In this document: one piece after another, positions 8,786 to 17,544 of the stretch
How the letters are laid out: every line of letters begins with the position of its first letter
How positions within the stretch are numbered: the stretch's first letter is position 1
DNA from: Thiobacillus sp.
GTDB lineage: Bacteria > Pseudomonadota > Gammaproteobacteria > Burkholderiales > Thiobacillaceae
Direction of reading: 5' to 3'
Length of the DNA stretch: 36,500 nucleotides
Assembly (NCBI GenBank): GCA_019911765.1
Contig: JAIOJU010000223.1
Location: 1-36,500 of the forward strand
Position numbers and translations under genes: made by a program
Notes under the pieces: model-generated
Database searches by the model: none
Told to the model about the DNA's origin: nothing
The model's input: only the letters and a program-made list of their open reading frames with translations

Positions 8786-11009
8786 AAGCCGAAACGCGCT
8801 CCAGCAGCGCCAGCGCACGCTCGTGCATCGCCTGTGCGTTCATGCCGTTGAAGTCGAACAACTGTTGCGCACTGGCGGTGGTTTCGCCGCGCTTCCAGCA
8901 GAACACTTCGCGCTGCATGGCCTGGCTGCGCAGCATCACGGGTTCCAGCGAGCCCGAGGGGCCGCCGGTGACGCCGATCAGCACGTCGCCGTGGAACATC
9001 GTCTTGAAGACAGCGTCATCCATGAAGCGGTCGTCAGGCTGCGACACGCTGCTCCATGACACGTCACCCGGGCGGTACAGGCGGCGCGGGTTGACCACGG
9101 CGACGATGCGCGAGCCGATGCCGGCCTGGTTCAGGCGTTCGGCGGCTTCGAACACAGGCTGCAGCACCATGTCGCCGGTCACCGCGAATACCACGGTGTG
9201 TGCGCCCGGACGGGTCTGCAGCACCATCGCGCCGTTTTCGATCGCCTGCGCGCTCTGCGCCATGGTGGCGTGGATCGGCAGCGGCGACTTCGAGGCGGTG
9301 ATGACGATGCCCTTGTTGTGCTGGCGCAAGGCCCAGTCGTAGCTCGCCTGGATCATGTTGGCATCGACCGGGAACAGCGGGTAGACGTTGCCGTTTCGCA
9401 TCATCGCGGCGAAATAGTTCTCGATCTCGGGGCGCTGGTGGGTCCAGCCGTTGCGGCCCTGCTCCAGCGCGCCGGCGGTGAACAGGCACACCGTGGCGGG
9501 TGTCGGGCGGCGCAGTTCGGCCATCGCCTGCGTCACTGTCTGCCAGATCGGCAGGCCGTTGATGGCGAAGGATTCGTAGCTGCACCACAGGCTGCGGCCG
9601 CCGAACAGCGACACGCCCACCGCGAGGCCGGCGCACGCGTCCTCGTTGAGCGGCTCGTAGACCTGGCCGGCCGGACCCTGGAAATACAGGTCGTCGGCGG
9701 TCGGGTGGCGGATCGTCAGCGCCTTGTTGATGTTGGCCATGCCCGAGGCTTCGTTGCCGTCGGCGTTGGTGACGACGAACAGCGGATCGCGCTTGCCCAC
9801 TTCGCCGACCACGTGACCGAAGGCGGTGGTGGGGATGTGGTTTTCACCGACCTTGAATTCGGTCAGCGGTAGACCGTCGAGGCTGGGCAGGTCGCGCACG
9901 CTTTCAGTCACCGCCACGCGGGCAGCCGGGCCGCCGCCGGCGTGGCGGAAGTTCTCGCGCGTGACTTTCCAGGCCTGGATCGGCAGTGCGCGGCGCTGCA
10001 ATCCGGCTTTCACATCGTCGGAATCAAGCGTGTGGTGGGCATACAGGTTGTGCGACTTGGCGCCGGTGGCGTGCACGCCGGCACCTTTCAGCTGCTTGAT
10101 GATCAGACAGGAACGGCGGCCCGACAGCGCGCCGCGCGCGGCCGCGTCGGAGGCCTTCAGCACCGCGCCGGTGAACGCCATGCGGGCGGCGAAGCCGAAG
10201 GTCGTCGAATCCGCATAGACCGGGGCGTCGGGCGTGTCGGCGAATTCGCGGGCGTCGATCAGGTAGACGTCATCGAAGCCGTGCGCGCGCCAGTAGTCAG
10301 TCATGCGCGTGTTGTCCCACAGCGACACCATGCTGTGGTGTTCCTGCGAATAGCCGTTCCACACCAGCACCGGCAGGTAGTTGGTGATGTCCGGATAGGC
10401 GGTGGCGAAGTGCTGGAACGCGCTCATGATGTAGGGCTCGCCGAGGCCGCCGTCGCCGATGGTGACCGGGAACAGCTTGTCGCGGTTCAGGTAGGCGCCG
10501 GCCATCGCGAAATGCTGGCCCTGTCCCAGCGGACCGGCGGGGGCCAGCAGGCCGGGGATCGCGCCCGACAGATGGCCCAGCAGGCCGTGGCGCTCACGGA
10601 AGCGGGCGCGCATGTCGGCGACTGTATGTATGTCCATATCTTCCAGCGAGGTGTCGAGGAACATCGCCGAATAGAAGCCGGGCGCATGGTGGCCGACCTC
10701 GGTCACCATGTTGCGATGACCAAGCAGATGCAGCGCGGCAACCGCATCGGCGCTGGAAGCGAAGCCGCCCGGGTGGCCGGATGACTTGCTGCCGGTGACC
10801 TGCAGCGTCAGGTAACGCAGTGCGTCGGCCGCCAGCAGGGTCTGGTAGATGGCTTTTTCATCAGTCGCGTCGGGCAGCGCCGGGCAATCCGGTCCCAGCA
10901 GCGGCGCTGATCCCAGGCGGCCGATCTCCGGCAGCGTGTCGGCGAAATACTGGATGCCCTCGCAAAAGGCGGGAAGGGTCTCGGGGGTGGACTGCATCTG
11001 TGCGCTCAT
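8784..11009 (-). CDS. Transketolase-like ThDP-dependent enzyme (resembles proteins sometimes annotated as xylulose 5-phosphate 3-epimerase)
   Basis: TGSKSSGHPGGFASSADAVAAL, ThDP motif IGDGGLGEPYIMSAF...LVWNGYSQEHHSM, central pyrimidine-domain segment; start placed at MSAQMQSTPETL after an AAAGGAAG Shine-Dalgarno. Confidence 0.72.
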   Translation of the reverse strand: MSAQMQSTPETLPAFCEGIQYFADTLPEIGRLGSAPLLGPDCPALPDATDEKAIYQTLLAADALRYLTLQVTGSKSSGHPGGFASSADAVAALHLLGHRNMVTEVGHHAPGFYSAMFLDTSLEDMDIHTVADMRARFRERHGLLGHLSGAIPGLLAPAGPLGQGQHFAMAGAYLNRDKLFPVTIGDGGLGEPYIMSAFQHFATAYPDITNYLPVLVWNGYSQEHHSMVSLWDNTRMTDYWRAHGFDDVYLIDAREFADTPDAPVYADSTTFGFAARMAFTGAVLKASDAAARGALSGRRSCLIIKQLKGAGVHATGAKSHNLYAHHTLDSDDVKAGLQRRALPIQAWKVTRENFRHAGGGPAARVAVTESVRDLPSLDGLPLTEFKVGENHIPTTAFGHVVGEVGKRDPLFVVTNADGNEASGMANINKALTIRHPTADDLYFQGPAGQVYEPLNEDACAGLAVGVSLFGGRSLWCSYESFAINGLPIWQTVTQAMAELRRPTPATVCLFTAGALEQGRNGWTHQRPEIENYFAAMMRNGNVYPLFPVDANMIQASYDWALRQHNKGIVITASKSPLPIHATMAQSAQAIENGAMVLQTRPGAHTVVFAVTGDMVLQPVFEAAERLNQAGIGSRIVAVVNPRRLYRPGDVSWSSVSQPDDRFMDDAVFKTMFHGDVLIGVTGGPSGSLEPVMLRSQAMQREVFCWKRGETTASAQQLFDFNGMNAQAMHERALALLERVSA

Positions 11010-11017
11010 GGTACTTC

Positions 11018-11034
11018 CTTTCACGATATGAAAA
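11018..11034. promoter_or_regulatory. Candidate IclR operator O1 (CTTTCACGATATGAAAA)
   Basis: TTTCA-5 nt-TGAAA dyad, immediately upstream of the transketolase-like gene. Confidence 0.6.
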
Positions 11035-11036
11035 TG

Positions 11037-11053
11037 TCTCACGTGATGTGAAA
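11037..11053. promoter_or_regulatory. Candidate IclR operator O2 (TCTCACGTGATGTGAAA)
   Basis: TCTCAC-5-GTGAAA; centre 19 bp from O1. Confidence 0.6.
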
Positions 11054-11087
11054 CCATGGCCGCATTGAAGCAGATAATCGCTCAACA

Positions 11088-11104
11088 TTTCACAATGCGT
11101 GATA
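11088..11104. promoter_or_regulatory. Candidate IclR operator O3 (TTTCACAATGCGTGATA)
   Basis: TTTCAC-5-GTGATA. Confidence 0.6.
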
Positions 11105-11106
11105 AA

Positions 11107-11123
11107 TTTTCATCCTATGAAAA
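11107..11123. promoter_or_regulatory. Candidate IclR operator O4 (TTTTCATCCTATGAAAA)
   Basis: Perfect TTTTCA-5-TGAAAA dyad; centre 19 bp from O3; overlaps the iclR start codon. Confidence 0.6.
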
Positions 11124-11881
11124 ATTCTGTTTCAACCATCCAGGTTCTCGACCGTGCCATGTCGCTGGTCAACATCCTTGCACGCGCACCGGGTCCCATC
11201 AGTCTCAGCCGACTGGCCGAACAGGCCGGTCTGCATACCGCCAGCGCGCACCGCATCCTTGGTGCGCTGATGGCGCATGGCCTGGTCGAAAAAACCGGTG
11301 CGGGCGAATACGACCTCGGCGTGCGCTGGCTGGAAGTGGGCAATCGCTTGCGCGCGCGGATGAATATCCGCCAGATGGCGATGCCCTACATGCAGAAACT
11401 GGCCGAACTGACCGGCGAGACCGTCAACCTGATCGTGCGGCGTGGCGATGAAGCGGTTTATATCGAGCGCGTATCAGGTGGACAGACCCTGATCCAGGTG
11501 GTGCAGGTGGTGGGGGCGCATGCGCCCTTGCACGTCACCGCCGTCGGCAAGATCTTTCTGGCGGAAGACAGCCCGAGCGGCGTGATGGGCTACGCGGACC
11601 GAACCGGTTTGCCGGCCTATACGCCCAACACGCTGGTGACGCTGGAAAGCCTGCGCGCCGAACTGGAAACCATCCGCCAGGAAAAAATCGCGCACGACCG
11701 CGAAGAAGCCGAACTGGGGGTAGCGTGCATCGGCGCGCCCATCCGCGATGTCGAGGGCAAACTGGTCGCCGGGCTGTCGATCTCCGCCCCGGCCGGTCGC
11801 CACAAGCCCGGCTGGATCGAAGCACTCAAGCAGGCAGCCGAGCAGACGGGTGCTGCAATGGGTTATCTGGCCGAAATTTGA
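11117..11881 (+). CDS. IclR family transcriptional regulator
   Basis: MKNSVSTIQVLDRAMSLVNILARAPGPISLSRLAEQAGLHTASAHRILGALMAHGLVEKTGAGEYDLGVRWLEVG: N-terminal wHTH; C-terminal IclR effector domain (ACIGAPIRDVEGKLVAGLSISAPAGR). Confidence 0.94.
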   Translation: MKNSVSTIQVLDRAMSLVNILARAPGPISLSRLAEQAGLHTASAHRILGALMAHGLVEKTGAGEYDLGVRWLEVGNRLRARMNIRQMAMPYMQKLAELTGETVNLIVRRGDEAVYIERVSGGQTLIQVVQVVGAHAPLHVTAVGKIFLAEDSPSGVMGYADRTGLPAYTPNTLVTLESLRAELETIRQEKIAHDREEAELGVACIGAPIRDVEGKLVAGLSISAPAGRHKPGWIEALKQAAEQTGAAMGYLAEI

Positions 11882-11956
11882 AGGCGCCGCACATACTCAC
11901 CGGGGACGAAAGACCGGGGCCACATCCAAAAAACATGCAAGCCCTTTGAGACAGGC

Positions 11957-12096
11957 TAAGGAAGCGCTGAATAAGTTTGTTTGCTGTGTGGTTCGACAAG
12001 CCTGTCCTGAGCAACGTCGAAGGGCTCACCACGAACGGAATCAATCATTTGCCGTTCGTCCTGAGCTTGTCGAAGGACTTGTTCAGCGCTTCCCTG
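11957..12096. mobile_element. MITE-like element with about 17-19 bp terminal inverted repeats and internal REP-like palindrome
   Basis: Left end AAGGAAGCGCTGAATAAGT, right end ACTTGTTCAGCGCTTCCCT (17/19 complementary); interior GTTCGACAAGCCTGTCCTGAGC...CCGTTCGTCCTGAGCTTGTCGAAGG. Confidence 0.6.
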
Positions 12097-12130
12097 ACTG
12101 CCAGTTTCGGGTGCCGCTTCCATTGGACGT

Positions 12131-13738
12131 TCAGGCCGGTTTCTGTTTGCCATCATTACAAGAACAGTCATCGCAGCTGCTGATTACGCCATGTTCGCCC
12201 GCAACCGCCAAACGGTTGCGGCCCGCGTGCTTGGCCTCATAAAGTGCGCTGTCGGCTGACTCGACCAGGCCTGACGGCGAACAGGCTTCGGCAGTGTTAC
12301 AGGTCGTCACCCCGATGCTGACGCTGATACGCCCCAGTGAGGTGGCGGCATGTGGCAGATTTCTCTGCTGGAAAATGGCTAGAATTTCTTCCGCCAACGC
12401 AATTGCACTGGGAAGCGGGGTGTTCGGCAGCAGCACCACGAATTCCTCGCCGCCATAGCGAGCCGGCAGATCGGTCGAACGCTGAACCACCTGGCGCAGG
12501 ATTTCCGCGACGGCACGCAGACAGTCATCACCACCCACGTGGCCGTAGTAATCGTTATATCGCTTGAAATGGTCCACATCGATCATGAGCAGCGAAATGG
12601 GTTCATGGCTTCGTAGCGCTCGCCGCCATTCCTGCTCGATGCACAAGTCGAAATGCTGCCGGTTGACCAGGGCGGTCAGGCTGTCGTAACGCGACAGATG
12701 CTTCAGTTGATCGATTTTGATGGCAAGCTCGCGGGCCATGGCATTGAACGCATCGGCCAGCACGGCAAACTCGAACAACATGTGCGTGCCGACGATGACC
12801 GATTGATCGCCTGCTGCAAAGCGCGCCATCTCCTGCTTCATCGCATCGACTGGCTTGAAGACGAAGCGGTTGAGGATGGCCAGCACCAGCAGGGCGGCCA
12901 GGGAAATCAGAACAACCACCCCGATAACGGCGAACCAGATCGTCTGCTGCCAATCCTTGTTGAGCTGGACGACATCGCTAAGGCTGACCAGCCGCAACAA
13001 AGTCTCATTCTCGCTGTCTCGCAGGGTGGTCTCGATCGGCAGCTTGCCTTCATTGTCATTGCCATCGTTGATGCTGCCCTCCAGAAAACGACCTTCGCCG
13101 CCGTATATCGCCAGAGGCATCTGCGTCATGCCTTCGATCGCCCGCAAATTGATGGTGGGGTCGGCGATCACCTCCAGATAGCCCAGCAGCTTGAGCCCGC
13201 CGATGGGAAGTAATACAGAGTAGTAGGCACGCTGTTCCAGCGGCCATAACGCACCAACCGCCTTGAGCCGGTTCGCACCCTCGCGATTGCTGGCCTGCTT
13301 GAGCAGGGCAGCAGGCAGGCCCGGTGGAAAGTCGATCTCCGATTTACTCTCAGCCACAAACTGCAGCTTCGTATCGAAGATACGCAGTTTGACCAGATCG
13401 GTGGTGCGTACACCGACAAAGCCATGTGTGAAAGGATCCTGGAGTGCCACCGGCAAGGCATCGCGTTCACCTTCGCGCTGAAAACGACTCAGCGCACGCT
13501 TGAATTCGGGTCGGTTCTGGAATTCGGTACCCAACGAAATAAGCTGGGCCTCGAGCTGTCGCAATACTTCTGCGCTCGCCACTTCCACGATATGTGCCAG
13601 GCTTTGATGCTGGGCCGCCAATGCGGCCCCCCGGAAATATTGGGCTGCCAATACCTGTGCCAGCACCGCAAGTAGCGCCAACAGCCCCACCAGACTGATC
13701 GTCAGGGTGCGCAGCGAAATGCGATTAACTGGGCGCAT
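12131..13738 (-). CDS. Membrane-anchored diguanylate cyclase (periplasmic sensor, HAMP, GGDEF)
   Basis: N-terminal TM, ~240 aa sensor region, second TM, HAMP-like linker, then PARYGGEEFVVLLPNT; I-site RSTD five residues upstream of GGEEF. Confidence 0.92.
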   Translation of the reverse strand: MRPVNRISLRTLTISLVGLLALLAVLAQVLAAQYFRGAALAAQHQSLAHIVEVASAEVLRQLEAQLISLGTEFQNRPEFKRALSRFQREGERDALPVALQDPFTHGFVGVRTTDLVKLRIFDTKLQFVAESKSEIDFPPGLPAALLKQASNREGANRLKAVGALWPLEQRAYYSVLLPIGGLKLLGYLEVIADPTINLRAIEGMTQMPLAIYGGEGRFLEGSINDGNDNEGKLPIETTLRDSENETLLRLVSLSDVVQLNKDWQQTIWFAVIGVVVLISLAALLVLAILNRFVFKPVDAMKQEMARFAAGDQSVIVGTHMLFEFAVLADAFNAMARELAIKIDQLKHLSRYDSLTALVNRQHFDLCIEQEWRRALRSHEPISLLMIDVDHFKRYNDYYGHVGGDDCLRAVAEILRQVVQRSTDLPARYGGEEFVVLLPNTPLPSAIALAEEILAIFQQRNLPHAATSLGRISVSIGVTTCNTAEACSPSGLVESADSALYEAKHAGRNRLAVAGEHGVISSCDDCSCNDGKQKPA

Positions 13739-13759
13739 GGATAACGCTTGTCGACAAGG

Positions 13760-14191
13760 TCAGCGTGTTATCGGTAGCTGCTTGTCCAGCCATTCCTGCC
13801 AGCCGCCCCGGAACCAGTAAATGCGCGTATAACCCCAGCCTACGGCCATTTTCGCGGCATGCGAACTGCGCAGGCAGCGCTCGCCATTGCAATAGAACAG
13901 CAGTGGCGTATCCAGCCTGGGTGCGAGACGCGCCACGTCGGCCCGTCGTATATGGGTGTCGAGCAGATTGATCGCGCCTTCGATATGGCCTTTTGCAAAT
14001 TCCTCGGCATGGCGGTTATCGATGATCACAAGGTTGGGCAAAGTGCCTGCCAGATCGATCGCTGTTTCGGCTGTTATTCGCGTCGTGCCCGCAACACTGT
14101 CCGGGGCGAACGGTTTTTCCGCCCAGGCCACCGCTGTATAGAGCAATAGCCCGGCAAACAGAATCATTGGATTTCCATGCCGTTTATACAT
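13760..14191 (-). CDS. Exported rhodanese-like domain protein
   Basis: MYKRHGNPMILFAGLLLYTAVAWA signal; LVIIDNRHAEEFAKGHIEGAINL; active-site loop FYCNGERC. Confidence 0.85.
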   Translation of the reverse strand: MYKRHGNPMILFAGLLLYTAVAWAEKPFAPDSVAGTTRITAETAIDLAGTLPNLVIIDNRHAEEFAKGHIEGAINLLDTHIRRADVARLAPRLDTPLLFYCNGERCLRSSHAAKMAVGWGYTRIYWFRGGWQEWLDKQLPITR

Positions 14192-14433
14192 CTCATCCTC
14201 CTCTAATGGATATTGGAGACCATGTGTTTTCCCAGGCGTACTTAACTGACTTAACGTCAGTCCTGGCCAAAACTTGATATCCATAGCCTATTATCTATTT
14301 GGCAGCAGATTGACGGATCGTAATGGCTAAAATAGTGGCATGAATGACCTGACCTACATTCCCGCCACACCCAATCCGAACTTTCACGCTTTAGTTCTTG
14401 CCGATTGATGGGTTTCTTGGCACTGTGGCGGGC

Positions 14434-15456
14434 ATGACATCACAGTCGGTCACCCCCGCCTCACGTTACGAAATCGCCGCCTGGTTGATGATGGCGGCAG
14501 GACTGTTCCTGACCCTGACACTTCACCTGTTGCCTGCGCTGCTGTCCGGTTTGCTGGTGGTGCAACTGGTGCATTTGCTGGCGCCGCGGTTTGTGATCGG
14601 CCGCCTCGATCACAACTGGGCCAAGGTGCTGGTGGTGTCGCTGATCACCCTGATCGTGCTCGGTGCGCTTGGCGGGTTCGTCGCCGGCGTGATTCTGTAT
14701 CTGCGCACCGAAGGCGGTCTGGCAGGCTTGCTGACAAAAATGGCCGAAATCATCGAAAACGCCCGCCAGCTGCTACCGATCTGGGCTGCAGAATGGCTGC
14801 CGCAGGGCGACAAAACCGGTATCCGCGCCGGACTGGTCGAATGGCTGCGCACCCATGCGCTGGATATCCGCAAACTCAGTGGCGACGCCGGCCGCGTCCT
14901 GCTGCATTTCATCATCGGTCTCATCATCGGCAGCTTCATCGCCCTGCGCCAGGCGAACCCGCATCAAATCCTGGCGCCGATGGCCCAGGCCATGTCCTCG
15001 CGCGTTCATCGACTGGGCGACGCCTTCCGCCGGGTGGTATTTGCCCAGGTGCGCATCTCCGCGCTGAATGCCATGCTGACGGGGATTTACCTGGTGGGCG
15101 TGCTGCCTGCGTTCGGCGTGCAGCTGCCCTTCACCAAAACCATGATCGTCGTCACCTTCATCGTCGGCCTGATTCCGGTGCTGGGCAATCTCATCTCCAA
15201 TACGGTCATTGTCGTGATATCGCTGTCGCATTCCCCGTACATTGCGGCCTCATCGCTGGCGTTTCTGGTCATCATCCATAAACTCGAATATTTCGTGAAT
15301 GCCCGTATCATCGGCGGCCAGATCCAGGCGCGCGCCTGGGAACTGCTGATCGCCATGGTGGCGATGGAAGCGGCTTTCGGCGTGCAGGGCGTGATTGCGG
15401 CGCCGATCTTTTACGCCTACGTCAAAAAAGAATTGTCCGACAGGGAGCTTATTTAA
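14434..15456 (+). CDS. AI-2E family (YdiK/PerM-type) membrane transporter
   Basis: Multiple TM helices; GLIPVLGNLISNTVIVVISL and GAxIxARAWELLIAMVAMEAAFGVQGVIAAPIFYAYVKKEL typical of AI-2E_transport. Confidence 0.85.
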   Translation: MTSQSVTPASRYEIAAWLMMAAGLFLTLTLHLLPALLSGLLVVQLVHLLAPRFVIGRLDHNWAKVLVVSLITLIVLGALGGFVAGVILYLRTEGGLAGLLTKMAEIIENARQLLPIWAAEWLPQGDKTGIRAGLVEWLRTHALDIRKLSGDAGRVLLHFIIGLIIGSFIALRQANPHQILAPMAQAMSSRVHRLGDAFRRVVFAQVRISALNAMLTGIYLVGVLPAFGVQLPFTKTMIVVTFIVGLIPVLGNLISNTVIVVISLSHSPYIAASSLAFLVIIHKLEYFVNARIIGGQIQARAWELLIAMVAMEAAFGVQGVIAAPIFYAYVKKELSDRELI

Positions 15457-15995
15457 TGTCCAACGATGCTGAGTCACTTGTCATCACCGCCAGCGGCGAT
15501 GACAAAATCGGTCTGGTGGAGGGCCTAACCCGCCGTATCAGCGAATCCGGCTGCAATATTGGCGAGTCGCGGATGGCGGCGCTGGGCGGCCGTTTTGCGC
15601 TGTTGATGCGGGTATCCGGCAGCTGGGACGCCCTGGCCAAGATGGAAGCCCGCCTGCCCGCCATCGGTGAAGAACTGGGCCTGTCGATCATCCAGCAGCG
15701 CACCCGCCCGACCCAGGCCGACAAGCCGTTGATGCCGTATGCCGTCGAGGTGGCCGCGCTCGACCAGCCCGGCATCGTCAACAGTCTCGCCAATTTCTTC
15801 GCGCGCCTGCATATCAATATCGAGGCGCTCGATACGGAAACCTATCCGGCCCCGCACACCGGCGCACCGATGTTTGCGGTCCACATGACGCTGGGCATTC
15901 CGGCCGATGCGCACATCGCCACCCTGCGCGGCGATTTTCTCGATTATTGCGACGACCAGAATCTGGACGCAACGTTCGAGCCGATCCGGATGTGA
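15456..15995 (+). CDS. GcvR-like protein, two ACT domains
   Basis: LVITASGDDKIGLVEGLTRRISESGCNIGESRMAALGGRFALLMRVSG ... YAVEVAALDQPGIVNSLANFFARLHINIEALDTETYPAPHTGAPMFAVHMTLGIP. Confidence 0.88.
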   Translation: MSNDAESLVITASGDDKIGLVEGLTRRISESGCNIGESRMAALGGRFALLMRVSGSWDALAKMEARLPAIGEELGLSIIQQRTRPTQADKPLMPYAVEVAALDQPGIVNSLANFFARLHINIEALDTETYPAPHTGAPMFAVHMTLGIPADAHIATLRGDFLDYCDDQNLDATFEPIRM

Positions 15996-16021
15996 ATGTG
16001 GCTATTCCAGGAGGACAGGCA

Positions 16022-16483
16022 ATGATTCGACGTCATGCGGTAGCCGCTGCGATGGCGGTATCGATGAGTGGGCTGGGTATTGCGCCTGCGTATGCGGGCC
16101 CGTATTCGGACGACCTGGCCAAATGCCTGGTCGAGTCAACGACGACAACCGACAAGAACGCACTCGTCAAATGGATGTTTGCCATGGCGGCGCTGCATCC
16201 GGCAGTCAAATCGATAGCATCGATCACCGAGGCGGAACGCACCCAGTCGAGCCGCGACACGGCACAGCTGTTCGAGCGCCTGTTGACCGAGTCCTGCCGC
16301 ACGCAAACCCGGCAGGCGGTGAAATACGAAGGCGCGACCGCGCTGCAGACCGGTTTTCAGATGCTGGGGCAGGTTGCCGCCCGTGAACTGTTTGCCGACC
16401 CGGGCGTGGCCCGTGGCCTGGCCGATCTCGAAAACCACATCGACAGCCAGAAAATGAAACAGGCGATCGACCCGACGCAATAA
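16022..16483 (+). CDS. Exported hypothetical protein
   Basis: MIRRHAVAAAMAVSMSGLGIAPAYAGPYSDDLAKCLVESTTTTDKNALVKWMFAMAALHPAV: signal peptide and two Cys; preceded by AGGAGG-like SD. Confidence 0.8.
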   Translation: MIRRHAVAAAMAVSMSGLGIAPAYAGPYSDDLAKCLVESTTTTDKNALVKWMFAMAALHPAVKSIASITEAERTQSSRDTAQLFERLLTESCRTQTRQAVKYEGATALQTGFQMLGQVAARELFADPGVARGLADLENHIDSQKMKQAIDPTQ

Positions 16484-16554
16484 ACCCCGTACGAGAATTT
16501 GCATATGTGGCGTGTCGCTGATGCAGCGCCATGATACTCAAGGCCACACCCTGA

Positions 16555-17517
16555 TCATTCCTCGCTGACGTTGAGTTCGATGTACTCGGTCGAGGTTGCT
16601 TCGGCCGGCCTGGGCGGCGCAGGCTGGTTCCGGATGAATGCCGCTTCGACGCGCGCAGCCTGCAGGGCTGCGCGATCTATCATCGCGGGATAGAGCCGAC
16701 AGTGCTTTTCGACCATCTCGGCCTGCTGGCAGGCGGCGATCTCAAGTGCGCCGCGGGTGGTGGGGTCGAGGTGAGGCAGCAACAGCATCCAGGGTGCCTG
16801 CCAGGCGTGATAATCGTGCACCAAACGGGTGTGCGCCGCGTTCATGCCGGTCGTGGTGATGAATAGCGGCGGGAAGACGTCGGCCTCCAGAACACGGCCA
16901 CGCAAGGCATCGCCTCCCTTGAGTGTATGCAGACCCAGGCCGGTCCCATCGTCGGAGCGGCGGAACCACTGTGCCACGCCACTCGACAGGCTGTTCACAT
17001 AGCGGGTCAGATAGGTTCCGGCGGGCTCGGCCAGATCGGTGATGGCCGTGCTCCGGAAATGTTCCTGCGCGGCGATGCCGGCGCGCCAATCGAGCGGTGG
17101 CTTGGTATCGGTTTCACTATCGGTGCGCACGCTGTGCAGCAGGGCCAGTGGCTGGTTGTCCTGATCCAGCAGCCAGAGTTCGAACTGGTCACGGAAAACA
17201 AACGGCACCTCACGATGCACCTTGAGCAGGTGCTCGTATGCCACTGCCCCCATGTTTTCGAGCCGCTTGAAATCGTCCGAAGGGAATAATGGCCCGCGTT
17301 TCAGGCCTTTTTCAGCAGACCAGTGGCCGTAGCGGATATCTGAAATCTGGGCACGCCGTCCGGCGTGGCCCAGGTCATCCAGCAGTGCATCGTTGGCGAC
17401 GTAGAGATCCCATTCGACGCCGTCCGTCGAGACCGCCTCGGCCGACTGGTAACGAACAACATGCACCACGCCGCGGAACGGGTTGAGCAGGCGTTGGGCA
17501 TAACATTCGATTTGCAT
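16555..17517 (-). CDS. Conserved-looking protein of unknown function (320 aa)
   Basis: Long ORF MQIECYAQRLLNPFRGVVHVVRYQSAEAVSTDGVEWDLYVANDALL...; start followed by SD-like AAAGGAGC upstream; no family recognised. Confidence 0.78.
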   Translation of the reverse strand: MQIECYAQRLLNPFRGVVHVVRYQSAEAVSTDGVEWDLYVANDALLDDLGHAGRRAQISDIRYGHWSAEKGLKRGPLFPSDDFKRLENMGAVAYEHLLKVHREVPFVFRDQFELWLLDQDNQPLALLHSVRTDSETDTKPPLDWRAGIAAQEHFRSTAITDLAEPAGTYLTRYVNSLSSGVAQWFRRSDDGTGLGLHTLKGGDALRGRVLEADVFPPLFITTTGMNAAHTRLVHDYHAWQAPWMLLLPHLDPTTRGALEIAACQQAEMVEKHCRLYPAMIDRAALQAARVEAAFIRNQPAPPRPAEATSTEYIELNVSEE

Positions 17518-17544
17518 GCAGTGGACGCTCCTTTCAGAGTTGAA

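Noticed and set aside
12131-12183. Possible terminator after the diguanylate cyclase gene
   Set aside because: No convincing stem with U-tract found.
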